Assembly: GCA_013400155.1 (NCBI GenBank)
Contig: VXBM01000026.1
Span: forward strand, 909,936-973,935
Direction of reading: 5' to 3'
Source: Helopsaltes ochotensis
Taxonomy: Eukaryota > Chordata > Aves > Passeriformes > Locustellidae
DNA: 64,000 nucleotides
This document shows, piece by piece, positions 22,101 through 33,570 of this stretch. Under the pieces are notes generated by a model that was not told the origin of the DNA, ran no database searches, and saw only the letters and a list, made by a program, of their open reading frames with translations. Position numbers and translations under genes: made by a program. Every line of letters begins with the position of its first letter. Position 1 is the stretch's first letter.

Positions 22101-25100
22101 TATTGCATCATTCCTGCTACTTTAAATGAAGGAAAAAAAAAACAATGAAACTTGAGATTATTTTACTCAACTATCAACATTTTAAAAGTTTAACAGTAAC
22201 AGAGGTGGGGGGGGATATATGCATTAAGTCCCATGAATTTCAAGGAAACTTACATCAGCATATATCCTAACCCTCACAACTTCTCCTTTGGATCACCGTA
22301 TGTCTCAGTACTTACAGAATCACCAAGGCTGAAAGAAACCTTCAAGATCATCTGTCTAACTCTCAACCCAGCACCACCACAATCATCTCTAAATCATATC
22401 CCCAAGAGCCACATTCAGACACCTCTTGAACACCTCCAAGGACAGTGACTCCACTACCACCCTGGGTAATTAATTCCAATGCCTGACCACACTCTCAGTA
22501 AAAAAAAGTTTCTGCTATCTAATGTGAACTCCCCTAGCACAACTTAAGGCCATTTCACCTTGTTCTTTCACTTCACAACATGGCAGAAGAAAGCGAACCT
22601 CACCTGACTACAATCTCCTCTCAGGTAACTGCAGCAATGAGGTCTTCCCTGAGCCTCCTTTTCTCCAGGATAAACAATCCCAGCTCCCTCAGCCACTCAC
22701 CACAGGACTTGTGCTTCAGACCCTTTACCAGCTCCATTGCCCTTCTCTGAACTCACTCCAGCACCTCAACGTCCCTCCTGGATTCAGAGGCCCAGAATTG
22801 AACACAGGCTTTGAAGTGTGGCCTGACTGGTGCTGAATACAGGGGGGCAATCACTGCCCTGATCCTACTGGCCACACTATTGCTGATGCAGGCCAGGATG
22901 TCACCAATCTTCTTGGCCACCTGGGCACACTGAAGGATCATGGCTCAACCTCTTGTCAACCAGCACCCCAGCTCCTTTTCCATTGGGTCGCTTTCCAGTC
23001 ACTCTTCCCCCAGCCTGTGGCGCTGCCTGGGGTTGTTGTGACCAAAGTGCAGGACCTGGCACTTGGCCTTGTAGAACCTCACACCACTGGCCTCAGCCCA
23101 CTGATCCAGCCTGCCCAGATCCCTCTGCAGAGCCTTCCTGCCCTCCAGCAGATCAACACTCCCACCCAACTTGCTGTCATCTGCGAACACACCTAATCCC
23201 CTCATCCAAATCATCAATAAAGGTTGTTAAACAGGAGTGGCTCCAAACTGAACCCTGGGGAACACCACTGGTGACCAGGGGTCAGCAGGATTTAACTACA
23301 TTCACCACCTCTCTCTGGGCCTGGCCATCCAGTTTTTTCACCCAGTGAAGAGCACACCTGTCCAGGCCATAGGCTACCAGCTTCTCCAGAAGAGTACAGT
23401 GGGATGGTGTCAAATGTTTTCCTGAAGTCTAGACAGACAGCATCCACAGTCACTCCCTCATCTACTCAGCAGGTCACTCTGTCATAGAAGGAGATCGTGT
23501 TGGTCAACCAGGACCTGACTTTTGTAAACCCATGTTGGCTGGGCCTGATTCCTAGGTATTCCTGCACATGCCACATGATGGCACTCAGGATGACCTGCTC
23601 CACGACCTTCCCCGATACACCCAGGTCAGTCTGACAGGTCTGTAGTTCCCTGGATCATCCTGCTGATCCTTTGCATAGATGGGCATTACATTTCTAATTC
23701 CCAGTCAACTGGGACCTCTCAGGATAATTTAATTACCATAGTGATGCTTGGTGGCATAGCACACAATTTTACAGGAGAATGGTATATAATACAACAAACA
23801 TTTAGTCAACAGGATTGGCAATGCAGGTGACAGCCAAGTAGCTCAAAACACATTATGAACTATATGAACGTAAGACAGGTAGTACTTTCTAAGTTTTCTG
23901 ACTTAGGAAGGTGTAAATAAGCCTTTAACTGCCATGTATGCATACAAATAATTTGCAACTTTCAACTACAGCAAGGTAAGTGTTCTTAGCTGAGCACAAA
24001 ATAAACATTTTTCCTAAAGGAAAAGTAGAAGAATGTTTTAGAAAGTAAATTTGACCATATATGCACCTCTAGCTGAGCCAGAAGAAACTGTACAGACATG
24101 CTAAGGACATGAATATTTACAGTCACAAACATGGTAATGGTAAATTTTTTTATACTTCTGTGGTATTATAATCACAGGTATTCTACTGTGGCAAACTGCA
24201 TAAATAGTGGTATCAGAATAAGCAGACACTTTGGTGGAACATTGTTGCAGCTAATTTCAGTAACAGCTTCAACTTCCAATAGACTGACATGTTGAAAACC
24301 AAACACAGAAGTTCAGACTGCTAAAAATAGAAAATCAATAGCAAAAGAAAAAAAAAAGATGGGATATATAATTAAGCTCTGTGAAATGAACAATAAAAAG
24401 CTTTTCAAAACTAACCAAAAATCCCCAACACCTACCATCAGTGAGAATATATGAAAAAAATTATTAGCTTTACTGCCTGAAAACAAACGGCAAGTGTCAT
24501 TTGATTTTATGGTGTGTAACATACTGGAGTTGCTTATATATTTCATAAGAGATCTGTTCAAAATAAATTCAATCAGAAAGCAAAAGCATGCACAGTAATG
24601 TTTTAAAACAGGATACCCACTAAAACAAACTTAGGAAAGGGGACGGGGAATAAAAATAGACAGGAACTTCTCCAGAGGTAAATATTATGAAATATGTTAC
24701 AAAGTAAGCTGCCCAAATGCTGTCAAGACAACAAAAGCAAGCTACAAATATTAAATACTTTTTAGGAGAGTCTCTAGAAGTCATTTCAAAGCCACCATGC
24801 AGAAAGGTTTTCTTCTGTCTGCTAAGGGTAGAGAAAAAGACCTGGAAAACTCATATTTTGAAGCACAAAATATGGATAATAATTAATGCAAAAAGAAGGA
24901 ATGCCCTGGAAAAAAATACTTTCCCTGGGGTGAGGGTATGGGGAAAGAAGATGCACTACACATAGAACACCCTGATTACCTGTTCCCTGTTGCATCTTGG
25001 GAAATCTGTAAGTTTGGTATAATTGAAGAAACACCATATTCATCCTGATACTTCTTACACGTTTTATAATGCTGTCTCATCCATGAAAATCTAACCTGAA

Positions 25101-27773
25101 AATAAAATGCCAAATTATTGAAATCATACTAAACAATCCAGGGATAGACAGAAGGAAGAGATAATTCTACCAACAGAAAGCAATGCATGAATGCATGCAG
25201 GAATTATTTAGACCTCATCTGCAGCAGAAACCAGAACTTGTGTCTCCCTTCTGAGCATGAACCCTTTCTTCACCAACAGGACATCTCCGACTCCTCTCTC
25301 CTCAGAGCCAGTGTAACTCTGTGACTGGAGAACATTGCCACTCAAACTGCTGGACATCTGAGAGCTCTCTCAGGGATAAAAGATGCAAGTAAACACCATT
25401 TAACTGAAACAAAGTCACTGGAACTACACCTCCCAGATCCAGGATCAGTAGGTGATGAGCTATAACAGAGAGCGGCTGTGAGGATGGGATAAGCACCACT
25501 GCTCCTTCAGTCTTCTCTGGCCTGCTGGTACCTCATGCAGAGGAACATTTTCTTTTTGCATTAGGTATGTTCCTTTGCTCATTGGCAGGGGAGGGAAAAA
25601 AATAGGTGAGCGATCACCAACTTAAGGCTGCTTATTGACCTTTAATTCAAATTAAGAGAATGAGTTGCTTAGATCTCTCAGAAGACAGCTGTGTTGGACA
25701 TGCCCTAAATCTGAATTTCAGGTCCAACAGCACTGTCAGAAGGTGCTCACAGGTCTAGAGGCTGAACAAGATTGTATCGCACATGCCTGTGCCTAAATTC
25801 CATTTAAGTTACTCTTTTTGGTTGTTCCTTCCAGTTTACCAACTTGCTATCAGTTTCTTTCTCCTCACTTTTCATCCCAATGAATCATGTGGAACAATGC
25901 AAGCAGCTAAGGATTCCATTAGTGCTGATCTGAACATTGGCAGAAGTCCCAAGTGAAATGAAACCAACATAAAGACTACCTGGATTTGATGCATTTGGTT
26001 GTAAACAAAAAGTGTGGCTGAAATCCTGCATCTTTTTATATCAAAAGAGACAGGAGTCTTGGTTTCAGTGAGGGTCAAGACTCCACCTAGTGTTCTAAAA
26101 ATAATAAATAATGATCCCTTTAGAAAGGAAATGAAAGGAATGTAAAAATACTGATGGGGAAGGAGGAAATTACATTTGATTGATCATGTGGGCACTGCAA
26201 CTAATCAACTTACTTTTTTTTTTGGTTTTAAATTAAATTTTATGGCAGCTTGAAGCAGTTTCATTTCCATACTGAGAGTTTCTGAGGTTTTCCATATATC
26301 TGCCATTTTCACATTCATCTCCTTAACTTTTCTTTTGCCAGTTTTATAGCTATATCCATTTTCTTCCCATCTTTTTAGGGAAAAAACTGGCACTCCACTT
26401 AAAATGCCTTTACTGACAATTCAAGATGCTCTTTCAGTTTACACCTGCTAGGTACAGCTAGCAGGCACTGCATGCCTAGTGTATGCAGAAGCCATACAAA
26501 GCTAAGTTCAAACTGCTATAGGCTCTTCAGCTCCAAGATGACAATGACACACAGTAAAGGCGTGTCTGGACAAAAACACAAAAAATTTATTCAACTTTTT
26601 TTAAAGTTTTACTCTACCTGCTTCTCACAGCATCTACAGCCCCCAGAAGCTTTCTTCATACTGTTTTCAACATCTAGAGCCCTTTTGGGATACGTTCTTT
26701 CTTTTTTAGTCACGCTCCCCCGGCAGAGAGGACAATGTGTTCCACTTTCTCTTATAGCTGTCAAGAAGCACTTCCTGCAAAACCTAAATTGAAAAGTTAC
26801 CACAAATACAGGTTAGCAAAATATACTGAGTTAGATACTTTGTCCTTGAAGAGAGCTGGATGATTGTTAGGGAAAAAAAAAAAAGAGACTTATCAGAATA
26901 ATAGTTTGCCGAATACGAAGTTTGGTATTTAAAAAAATATGAAATAATGGTGCTTACGATGATGCATACGGAAATCAGGAGATCTTGGCAATGCACTCTA
27001 GGTAAAACTCTTAGTTATTGAGTAGTATTACCGAGCTGCACAGCAGATTGATCACTAATGAGATATTAAATGGTGCAGCAAGCACGTGATTTTCGACAAT
27101 CTTATCAAAGTAACTCCTGTTTATTGTGCTTAAGCAGAGCCAAAACCATTGCAAAGCTTCATTCAGCACGCGTTTCCAGAGACCTCAGCTCACCAGCTTT
27201 CGCAGCTCTCTTTCCTTAAGCACCAGCTGCCAAAGCTATTTTGCTTTTCTACAAAGTAGCACGTTGTAATCAAACGTCCCTCTGGAAAAAAAAAAATGCT
27301 GAATAGATGAGCTGAAAAGAGAGAACAACACACACTACCGTCCTTGTTCGAAAAGGAACGGGAAAAACCATGAAGTTAAAAACCGCGAGTTAGCTCAGAC
27401 AGCACAGCAGAACTCCCCCACCGCAGACCCGACACCCGGGGCGGTGGCGGGGGCGCTTCTCCTAAATGACCGGTCCTCGTCGGCTACAAAAGAAAGAGGC
27501 CAGGGGAGGCTGGGGCAGCACTGGGCTCGCATCCTCACCGCCAGCGGCTCCAGGCCGAGGGTCCGTGCGCCGGGAGCGGGGGGAGCCGAGGAGCACAAGG
27601 CGGAGAGCCGGAGGCGGCGAGGAAAAGGCTTGGGAAGGGGCGGGGGGTCGGGATACCCACACGTGCTGGCAGTTGGCGGTCCTCACGGGCGTTTTGAACA
27701 CCTCCTGGCACACCGGGCAGTAAAAATCATCCTCGCTGAAGCACGCCGGGGCCGCCGCGGCCCCCTCGGCCAT
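19123..27773 (-). CDS. RNF138: RNF138, RING E3 ubiquitin ligase, complete, seven coding exons
   Basis: Coding exons on the minus strand: 27661-27773, 26618-26783, 24980-25095, 22051-22116, 21456-21561, 20574-20681 and 19123-19191 (stop at 19123-19125). All have AG/GT borders and compatible phases, giving 247 codons; human RNF138 has about 245. The start MAEG matches the family N terminus, although the frame is open upstream to 27908. A C3HC4 RING uses C19, C22, C35, H37, C40, C43, C55 and C58. A C2HC finger follows (C87, C90, H102, C106), then two C2H2 fingers (C161/C164/H177/H182 and C191/C194/H212/H217) and a C-terminal ubiquitin-interacting motif at about 226-247. In mammals the protein binds DNA ends through its zinc fingers, ubiquitinates Ku80 and CtIP to favour homologous recombination, and as NARF targets TCF/LEF. 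The UIM tail (EEAQYQNAVQESCHVNF) departs from the mammalian one at several positions. Nothing suggests inactivation. Confidence 0.95.
22317..23726 (-). mobile_element. CR1 LINE copy in RNF138 intron 3, with reverse transcriptase remnant
   Basis: About 1.4 kb of CR1 in minus orientation inside the intron between RNF138 exons 3 and 4. Frames at 22999-23217 and 22753-22941 keep typical CR1 reverse-transcriptase phrases: FADDSKLGGSVDLLEGR with the F-x-D-D catalytic box, then QVLHFGHNNP, and farther on VAKKIGDILACISNSVASR and PLYSAPVRPH. The frames are separated by stops and shifts, so the protein is dead. The 3' UTR lies at the left end. The copy shares the transcriptional strand of the host gene. 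Confidence 0.93.
26618..26783 (-). other. RNF138: RNF138 exon 2 (second half of the RING)
   Basis: Encodes the end of the RING domain (FCRKCFLTAIRESG, then HCPLC) and the first cysteines of the C2HC finger. Acceptor tttAG|G and donor CAG|GTAGAG are clear on the minus strand. It joins exon 1 in phase 2 to rebuild a valine codon. Confidence 0.95.
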
Positions 27774-27921
27774 GGCAACACGCAAGGGCCTCTCCGCCGG
27801 GATCGGGGACGACGAACAAGCCCCGCCCTGGCGGGCCGAGGAGAGCCCGGCCCCGCTTCGCTCCCGAGAGGCGCTGCCGGGGGTCCGAGAGCGGACGGCT
27901 GGGGGCACCGGCGCCGCCGGG

Positions 27922-28156
27922 NNNNNNNNNNNNNNNNNNNNNNNNNNNNNNNNNNNNNNNNNNNNNNNNNNNNNNNNNNNNNNNNNNNNNNNNNNNNNNN
28001 NNNNNNNNNNNNNNNNNNNNNNNNNNNNNNNNNNNNNNNNNNNNNNNNNNNNNNNNNNNNNNNNNNNNNNNNNNNNNNNNNNNNNNNNNNNNNNNNNNNN
28101 NNNNNNNNNNNNNNNNNNNNNNNNNNNNNNNNNNNNNNNNNNNNNNNNNNNNNNNN
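27922..28156. other. Assembly gap (235 N) in the RNF138 CpG island
   Basis: Run of N just upstream of RNF138 exon 1. It probably hides GC-rich promoter sequence or more minisatellite. Confidence 1.
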
Positions 28157-28267
28157 GGCCGAGCTGCTACGACACGGGCCCCGCTCCGCCCCGGCCGTGA
28201 GGCTTCCCCGCTCCGCCCACGGCGCTGCGCCCGCCCCGCCGCCCCTGCGCGCAGCAGCGGCGCTCGG

Positions 28268-28417
28268 AAACCCGCACGGCGACACCGCGCACAAACCCGC
28301 ACGGCGACACCGCGCACAAACCCGCACGGCGACACCGCGCACAAACCCGCACGGCGACACCGTGCACAAACCCGCACGGCGGCACCGCGCACAAACCCGC
28401 ACGGTGACACCGCTCAG
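28268..28417. repeat. 25-bp GC-rich minisatellite, six units
   Basis: Six head-to-tail 25-base units beginning aaacccgcacggcgac, at 28268, 28293, 28318, 28343, 28368 and 28393. The first three are essentially identical; the fourth to sixth carry single changes (cgtgcac, ggcggc, ggtgac...ctcag). Because 25 is not a multiple of three, all frames cycle, which gives the spurious Arg/Cys-rich open frames on both strands. Confidence 0.97.
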
Positions 28418-28464
28418 GCTCGGGGTGATTGCTACATCGAATCGTCCCCGTACTCGACACCGGT

Positions 28465-28967
28465 CAGGCCACGCCTCGACTCCTGTGTTCGGTTCTGGGC
28501 CTCTCAGTCCAGGAAGGGCGCTGGGGTGCTGGAGCTACTGTAGAGAAGGGCAGCAGAGCTGGTGAAGGGTCTGGAGCACAAGCGAGGAGCGGCTGAGGGG
28601 GCTGGGGGTGTTTATCCTGGAGAAAAGGAGGCTCAGGGGTGATCTTATCGCTTTCCATCTGAAAGGAGGCTGTAGCCTGGTGAGAATCGGCCTCTTCTCC
28701 CAAGTAACAAGTAACAGGACAAGAGGAATTAGCCTCAAGCTGTGCCAGAGGAAGTTTAAGTCGGACATCAGGAGGAATTTCTTCAGTATGATTAAACATT
28801 GGAATGGACTTCCCAGGGAGGTGATGGCATCAGCATTCCTGGGGATGATTAAGAAAAGACGGAACATGGTACTTAGTGTTGTGCTATAGCCGCCATGGTG
28901 GTGTTCGGTCATAGGTTGGATTTGATGATCTCAGAGGTCTTCTCCAACCTAACTGATGCTGGAATGA
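28465..28967 (+). mobile_element. CR1 LINE fragment (3' 500 bp)
   Basis: Runs from 'cctcgactcctgtgttcggt' through 'ggagaaaaggaggctcagg', 'catcaggaggaatttcttc' and 'gatgatctcagaggtcttct' to the CR1 end. It directly abuts the RNF138 CpG island on its upstream side. Confidence 0.93.
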
Positions 28968-31900
28968 TTAGCATCATTGGTCATTTTATGGAGTAGTTTT
29001 AGTGGTAGTACTGAGAGCTGCAGCAGGTTTTCAGCCTCCTGAATGATCCTGACCAAAAAAAAGACATCTTACTTGAGTGGTATAACTGCATTTTTCTTCC
29101 AGAATAAGGATTTTAAAGAATACCTATCTAGCTGCATAGTGATGCCAACAGACTTCTCCAGATAGAGAAAACTGGAACTATTAAGCACACCTAGCACTGA
29201 CCTCATCTGGACACAACCTTTGGCATATAAACAAAAACTAAGATGTTAAAAATACTTTAAAAAGAAACAGATTTGTACAGAGTATATAAATTATATTAAT
29301 TTATGAAGGTTGTAATCATGATAAATCTAAGATTTAGATTAGACATGGTCTTTTTTTCTCAGAGATTATAGAATGGTTTGGCTTGGAAGGGACCTTAAAC
29401 ATCATCTAGTTCCATCTGCTCTGCCCTGGGCACAGACACCTTTCACTAGTCCAGAGCTCAGAGCTCCATGCAAACCTGGGCTTGACCACCTTCAGGAATG
29501 GAGCATGGACAACTTCTCTGGGCAACCTGTTACAGTGCCAGGACTGAGAGAAAATGGATCTTTCATCTTGGTTTCCCCTGTCTCCTTGACTGCAGCTGTC
29601 TGTTAGATGTTCAGAGGAGTTCTCTAGGTGGGGAGATCCCCCTCTCTCTCTGGCCTGGGGTTAGACTGTTGGGAAAGAGAGAGTGCAAAACATTAAGAGC
29701 TGTGGTTCACATATGCTTTCAGACTCCCGCATTTCAAAACCGAATGAAAGCCTAAATGCTTTAGACATCCATCAGAGCTGCTTCTTGTAGCTGCTAGTGA
29801 TCAGCAGCAAGAGGCAATGCCCATGACACCATCTGGGCTCATGGTTTGGAGGGGAAAGGGAGCTGCAGGGAGTGAAGTTGAAGCTAAGGTCTGTCTTCAG
29901 GTGAAGATGAGGGATGAACCATCCTGTGATTCTGTGAAAGATGCTAGCTCTGTGTTCAGTATCTGTCACAATGACTATTACCTATTAATGTTAGTATCTT
30001 CCTAAGGAAGAGCAGAGGCAGCAGAACAATAGCCAGTCACTGACCTGAATACCTTCTTTTTAGACCTCATGGAGGCAAAATTTGCCTGCCTCTAAGTACT
30101 AAGAGTTCTGAAACTCTCAAGGGAAGCACTTGCAAAGCCTTTGGCCCTACGTGAATTAAGTTGCCTGGGATGGGATATTTCCTGCCCATGCTTCAGGTTG
30201 GGAGAAAATCTGGTGAAAAAGCCAGAACTCCTTGAGCAAGGATCTCCCAGGGGAAGACAGGCCTGGGATTTGGGGTGTTGTGTTGTCCTCTGGTAACCGT
30301 GGTTGTGCTGGCTCAGGAGATTACTACTCTCCTGCTCTCATCTCTGCTGCTAAGGGTTATCTGGACTGTTCATAGGCTGGCAAACACCCCTGCTGTTTAA
30401 AGTGATTATCTTCCATGAAATGAGGCAGGAAGCCAGACCAGTCAATCTGAGTGGGTGATTAGCAGTTGGTGGCAGTAACCTCATCAGCACTGCAGGGACA
30501 GCCAAAAGAAGACTGACTCAAAGCTACACCTTAAGTGGCAAGTAGCCTACAGAGTGCTTCTTGTATGTGCTTGTGTCAGTGAGGATGATACTACAGCTGG
30601 ATATCAGCTTCAGGGGCACCCTAGCCAGGCCGTGACAGTGCATGAAAAGGAAGAATTACAGAAGCCTCAGTTCAGATGCTGCACAGCTATCATTGTGGTA
30701 CAGGCAGCATGGGCTTCAGCCTCAGCACACAGGAGGCTGGCAGAGATGGGCTTCCAAGTCTTTTACTCTTCTCCTATGACCTCAGCAAGACATGGCCTTA
30801 TGCCTCAGCTTCTCAGTCTTTAAAAAGGGAGCAGGTTTTAATCACCAAATAAGGGTGTTAGGAGGTTTAATTACTGCAGGTAACGAAGGTTATGTCTTTT
30901 GAAGGCAGGTGTTAAACAAAAGCAAAGATTTATTACTAAAGCAACATGATAGATCCATTTGAACTTTGTTCAGGAGACCGCAGTATTTATCGATTAGTAG
31001 CTTTGGCAGGGGGAGAAATTGTGCGGGTGACTTCAGGGAAGTAAACTACAGGAAGGTGTCTGTGAAGGCATTCATGCTCTTGTTAACGTTATTGTAAATC
31101 TTGATCCTTTAATAAAGCTGTGACCTTGCAGCTGACAACTGGTGCGCCATGGAGCAATATAGAGCATGGCAGCAGCCTTGTAAATCTCATGTAGTTTTTG
31201 CCATTCACATAAACAACATGTAAAGAGAAATCGGGCAGGTGAAGTTTATGAAACACATTTATTTGAAGGAGACCATTTTAAATCAGACTTTTTAGATGAA
31301 ATGAAACCAATGGCCCTTCCAACTTTTTATTCCTTGTGATAAAATGTGTTTGTGAAATGAAATCTCAACAGTGAAAACTTTTAGAATTGCTCATAAACTA
31401 CTGTTCGCAGGGGTAATCTGCCACTCAAAAAGCACGCTTTAGATCACCTTTGCACAACTATTGTATAACTTTGTACAAATACTTTTTGTACAACTATTAT
31501 TCTGGTAGCTTTCTTGACAATGTTGAAGCAAGAACAGCGCACCTACTTGTCAATATGAAAAATGCAGAGATTTTTTCTGTGGGAGCAGTCAAAGATAGAT
31601 GTGAGCAGAAGGGGAAAGAGGCAAAGCTGTGTAACTGCAGAGAGGTCAGAAGGTGCCATGTGCGAGGGGAAGGATATTTTTTTTTGCTCTTGCCAGGTGT
31701 ATCTGTAGACACTGACAGCAACAGACAAAACTAAGGACAACATTCCTACAGCTTATTTCATACACGTAAAAAGTTTTTGGATATCTAGAAAGCCATAAAT
31801 CAAATAACTTTTCCACTGCGTTTTAGGCTATTTTGCTCTGGCAGACTAGATTTTTTTTTTTTAGTTACACAGGTGTTCCCACCATATCAAGCAACACTGC

Positions 31901-33483
31901 AACACCTTTGGAGCAGCACTGTCCATTTTTCTGACTGAGGAGTCTTCTTTTGCTATTCAAAGAGAGTATGACACATTGAACCTTTCTTTTCCCAAAAAGG
32001 AGCCACTTTCTGATCCCAAAACCTTAAGTCTAGAGGGCAGTTTCTTTGTTAATATGTTACCATGTGAGTAAAGCCACTTTAATCACTGTAAATGCTTCAA
32101 TGAAAGAACATGAATTTTAATTTTTTACAGATCAAGTGCATCTTTGAAAGATACTATGTTATACTGTACATATTAAAAATGGGCATGCTTTTTTAAACTT
32201 ATACACTATTCTATTCTCTTGAACAGGGCTCAGTTTTTTCTTATTATAAATAGAATATTCAGTTCTTGATATCCTTTCAAAACAGCTTTCATTTTTCCAA
32301 CTTTGCTATTTTAAGTCTCATCTTGCACTGTAAATGGACACTTAGGTGCAGCCCTTGGCAGTCAGTAGTACACCCAGTGCTGTTTTGAGGGGGGATTTGT
32401 TCCAGTTTGTTTAGTCCTGTTGCATCTGAAATGCTACTATTTGTTATCTACCTCCAGCATTGCATTATCATCCTCAAAACACACAAGATTGGCCTGTTCC
32501 TGCAATGGAGCTGCAAACAAATGGGAGAGGCTGCTGTAAAAGCCAGTGTACCTGTATACTGTACACATTAAAGCATTAGCTCCTATAAAGGTGCAAACTG
32601 TATACACTCTGTGTGAATGTTTTCTTTAATTTACTTGGGGTTCTGTCTCTTATATGATCATGGTTAAAGTGGTGAAAAGTAAGCTGCAGTGTTAAAGGGA
32701 ACAGAGTGTGTTTCCCCCATCACACACACCATGGGAAATGGGAGTGCTGGTTGATTTGTCTACAGGTCCTTGAGTCTGTAACCTCTCTAAAACACCTCTT
32801 CTGTGAGATGTGGGAGTCAGAGTCTAAAATGCCATGGCAAATAATGATCAGAGAAGTAAATTATGTTTGTTGAGATCCAAGTCTACACCCTGTTGACCTC
32901 AAACCTACAAATGGAGTTGTAGTAAGACCTCACAGCCTCCATGGACCTTCAGAATGAAGCTGTTTATGTGAAGTTATCAAAACTTAGAGAAAAAAGTTAA
33001 CCCTCCCACTATGACAGACTCCTATATAAGACCACATAAGAGTTTTCAATTATAACTTCAAAACCCAGACAAGAATACACAGGAAATGCTACACAATTCT
33101 GAGTTAGGGCAGTAGAAATAGCACATGCTGGATTTAAAATCAGGCAAGTCACTGAGCAGTGCTCTTTTACTTGGCTGTAAGTAACTCTTTGTTGTATCCA
33201 TCATACACATTTTATCATCCACATACACGTCATATCCACCATACACATTTTCAGTGGTCCAACCAGCATTCACAATGATAGTAGTGCTAAAATTTTAAAT
33301 ATTGTATGCTTGTCTGTGAGAGATGGGGAGGGGAAAAAAATATAGGTAGATTTGTCCTCTGCTATCAGAACCAATTAAACAATTAATATTCTTTCTCTAT
33401 TATTTCCTATCAGCAATGGTTGCTAGAATTAATCAGTTTAATGTGCAAATTCAGTAAAATAATATGCTTATGTACATTACTAC
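28968..33483. other. Unassigned sequence downstream of the RNF125 relic
   Basis: Apart from the CR1 at 29367-29548, no element or gene was recognised. Exons 5 and 6 of RNF125 would be expected here, but I could not find convincing remnants. A minus-strand open stretch ends at a TAG near 32449 and reads like protein, but it has no assignable family. Confidence 0.45.
29367..29548 (-). mobile_element. CR1 LINE fragment
   Basis: Reverse-oriented CR1 3' end starting 'atagaatggtttggcttgg' and running to 'gggcaacctgttacagtgcc'. Confidence 0.9.
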
Positions 33484-33570
33484 CGCTGTCCCTTCTGATT
33501 TGTGGTGCATGAGACATGGCCCACTAGCTCACCCTCATTGACTTTGCATGGGCAATAAGGAAAAGAGGCT
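33484..33570 (-). pseudogene. RNF125: RNF125 relic exon 4
   Basis: Acceptor tattcccAG and donor GCG|GTAGTA bound 87 bases. The frame with ASFPYCPC and GELVGH aligns to the RNF125 C2H2 finger. After that His a one-base deletion shifts to a frame reading MHHKSEG, which aligns to the HHRSER stretch of the functional protein. The first zinc Cys codon is TTT (Phe). Confidence 0.8.

Larger units (their letters stand above)
27390..28450. promoter_or_regulatory. RNF138: CpG island and promoter region of RNF138
   Basis: A strongly GC-rich, CpG-dense block surrounds RNF138 exon 1 (start codon at 27771-27773, minus strand) and extends upstream past the gap at 27922-28156 to the minisatellite at 28268-28417. 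No TATA box is evident, in keeping with a CpG-island promoter. Open frames on both strands here are artefacts of the base composition and the N run. Confidence 0.8.

Noticed and set aside
27444..28565. Long frames on both strands through the RNF138 CpG island
   Set aside because: They run through 235 N and the 25-bp minisatellite. Openness comes from GC richness and N translation, not coding.
33058..33273. Minus-strand 71-codon frame considered as RNF125 exon 5
   Set aside because: It lacks the C-x2-C...H...H spacing and the flanking splice sites of that exon. The local near-repeat (atccaYcatacacatttt twice) explains part of it.
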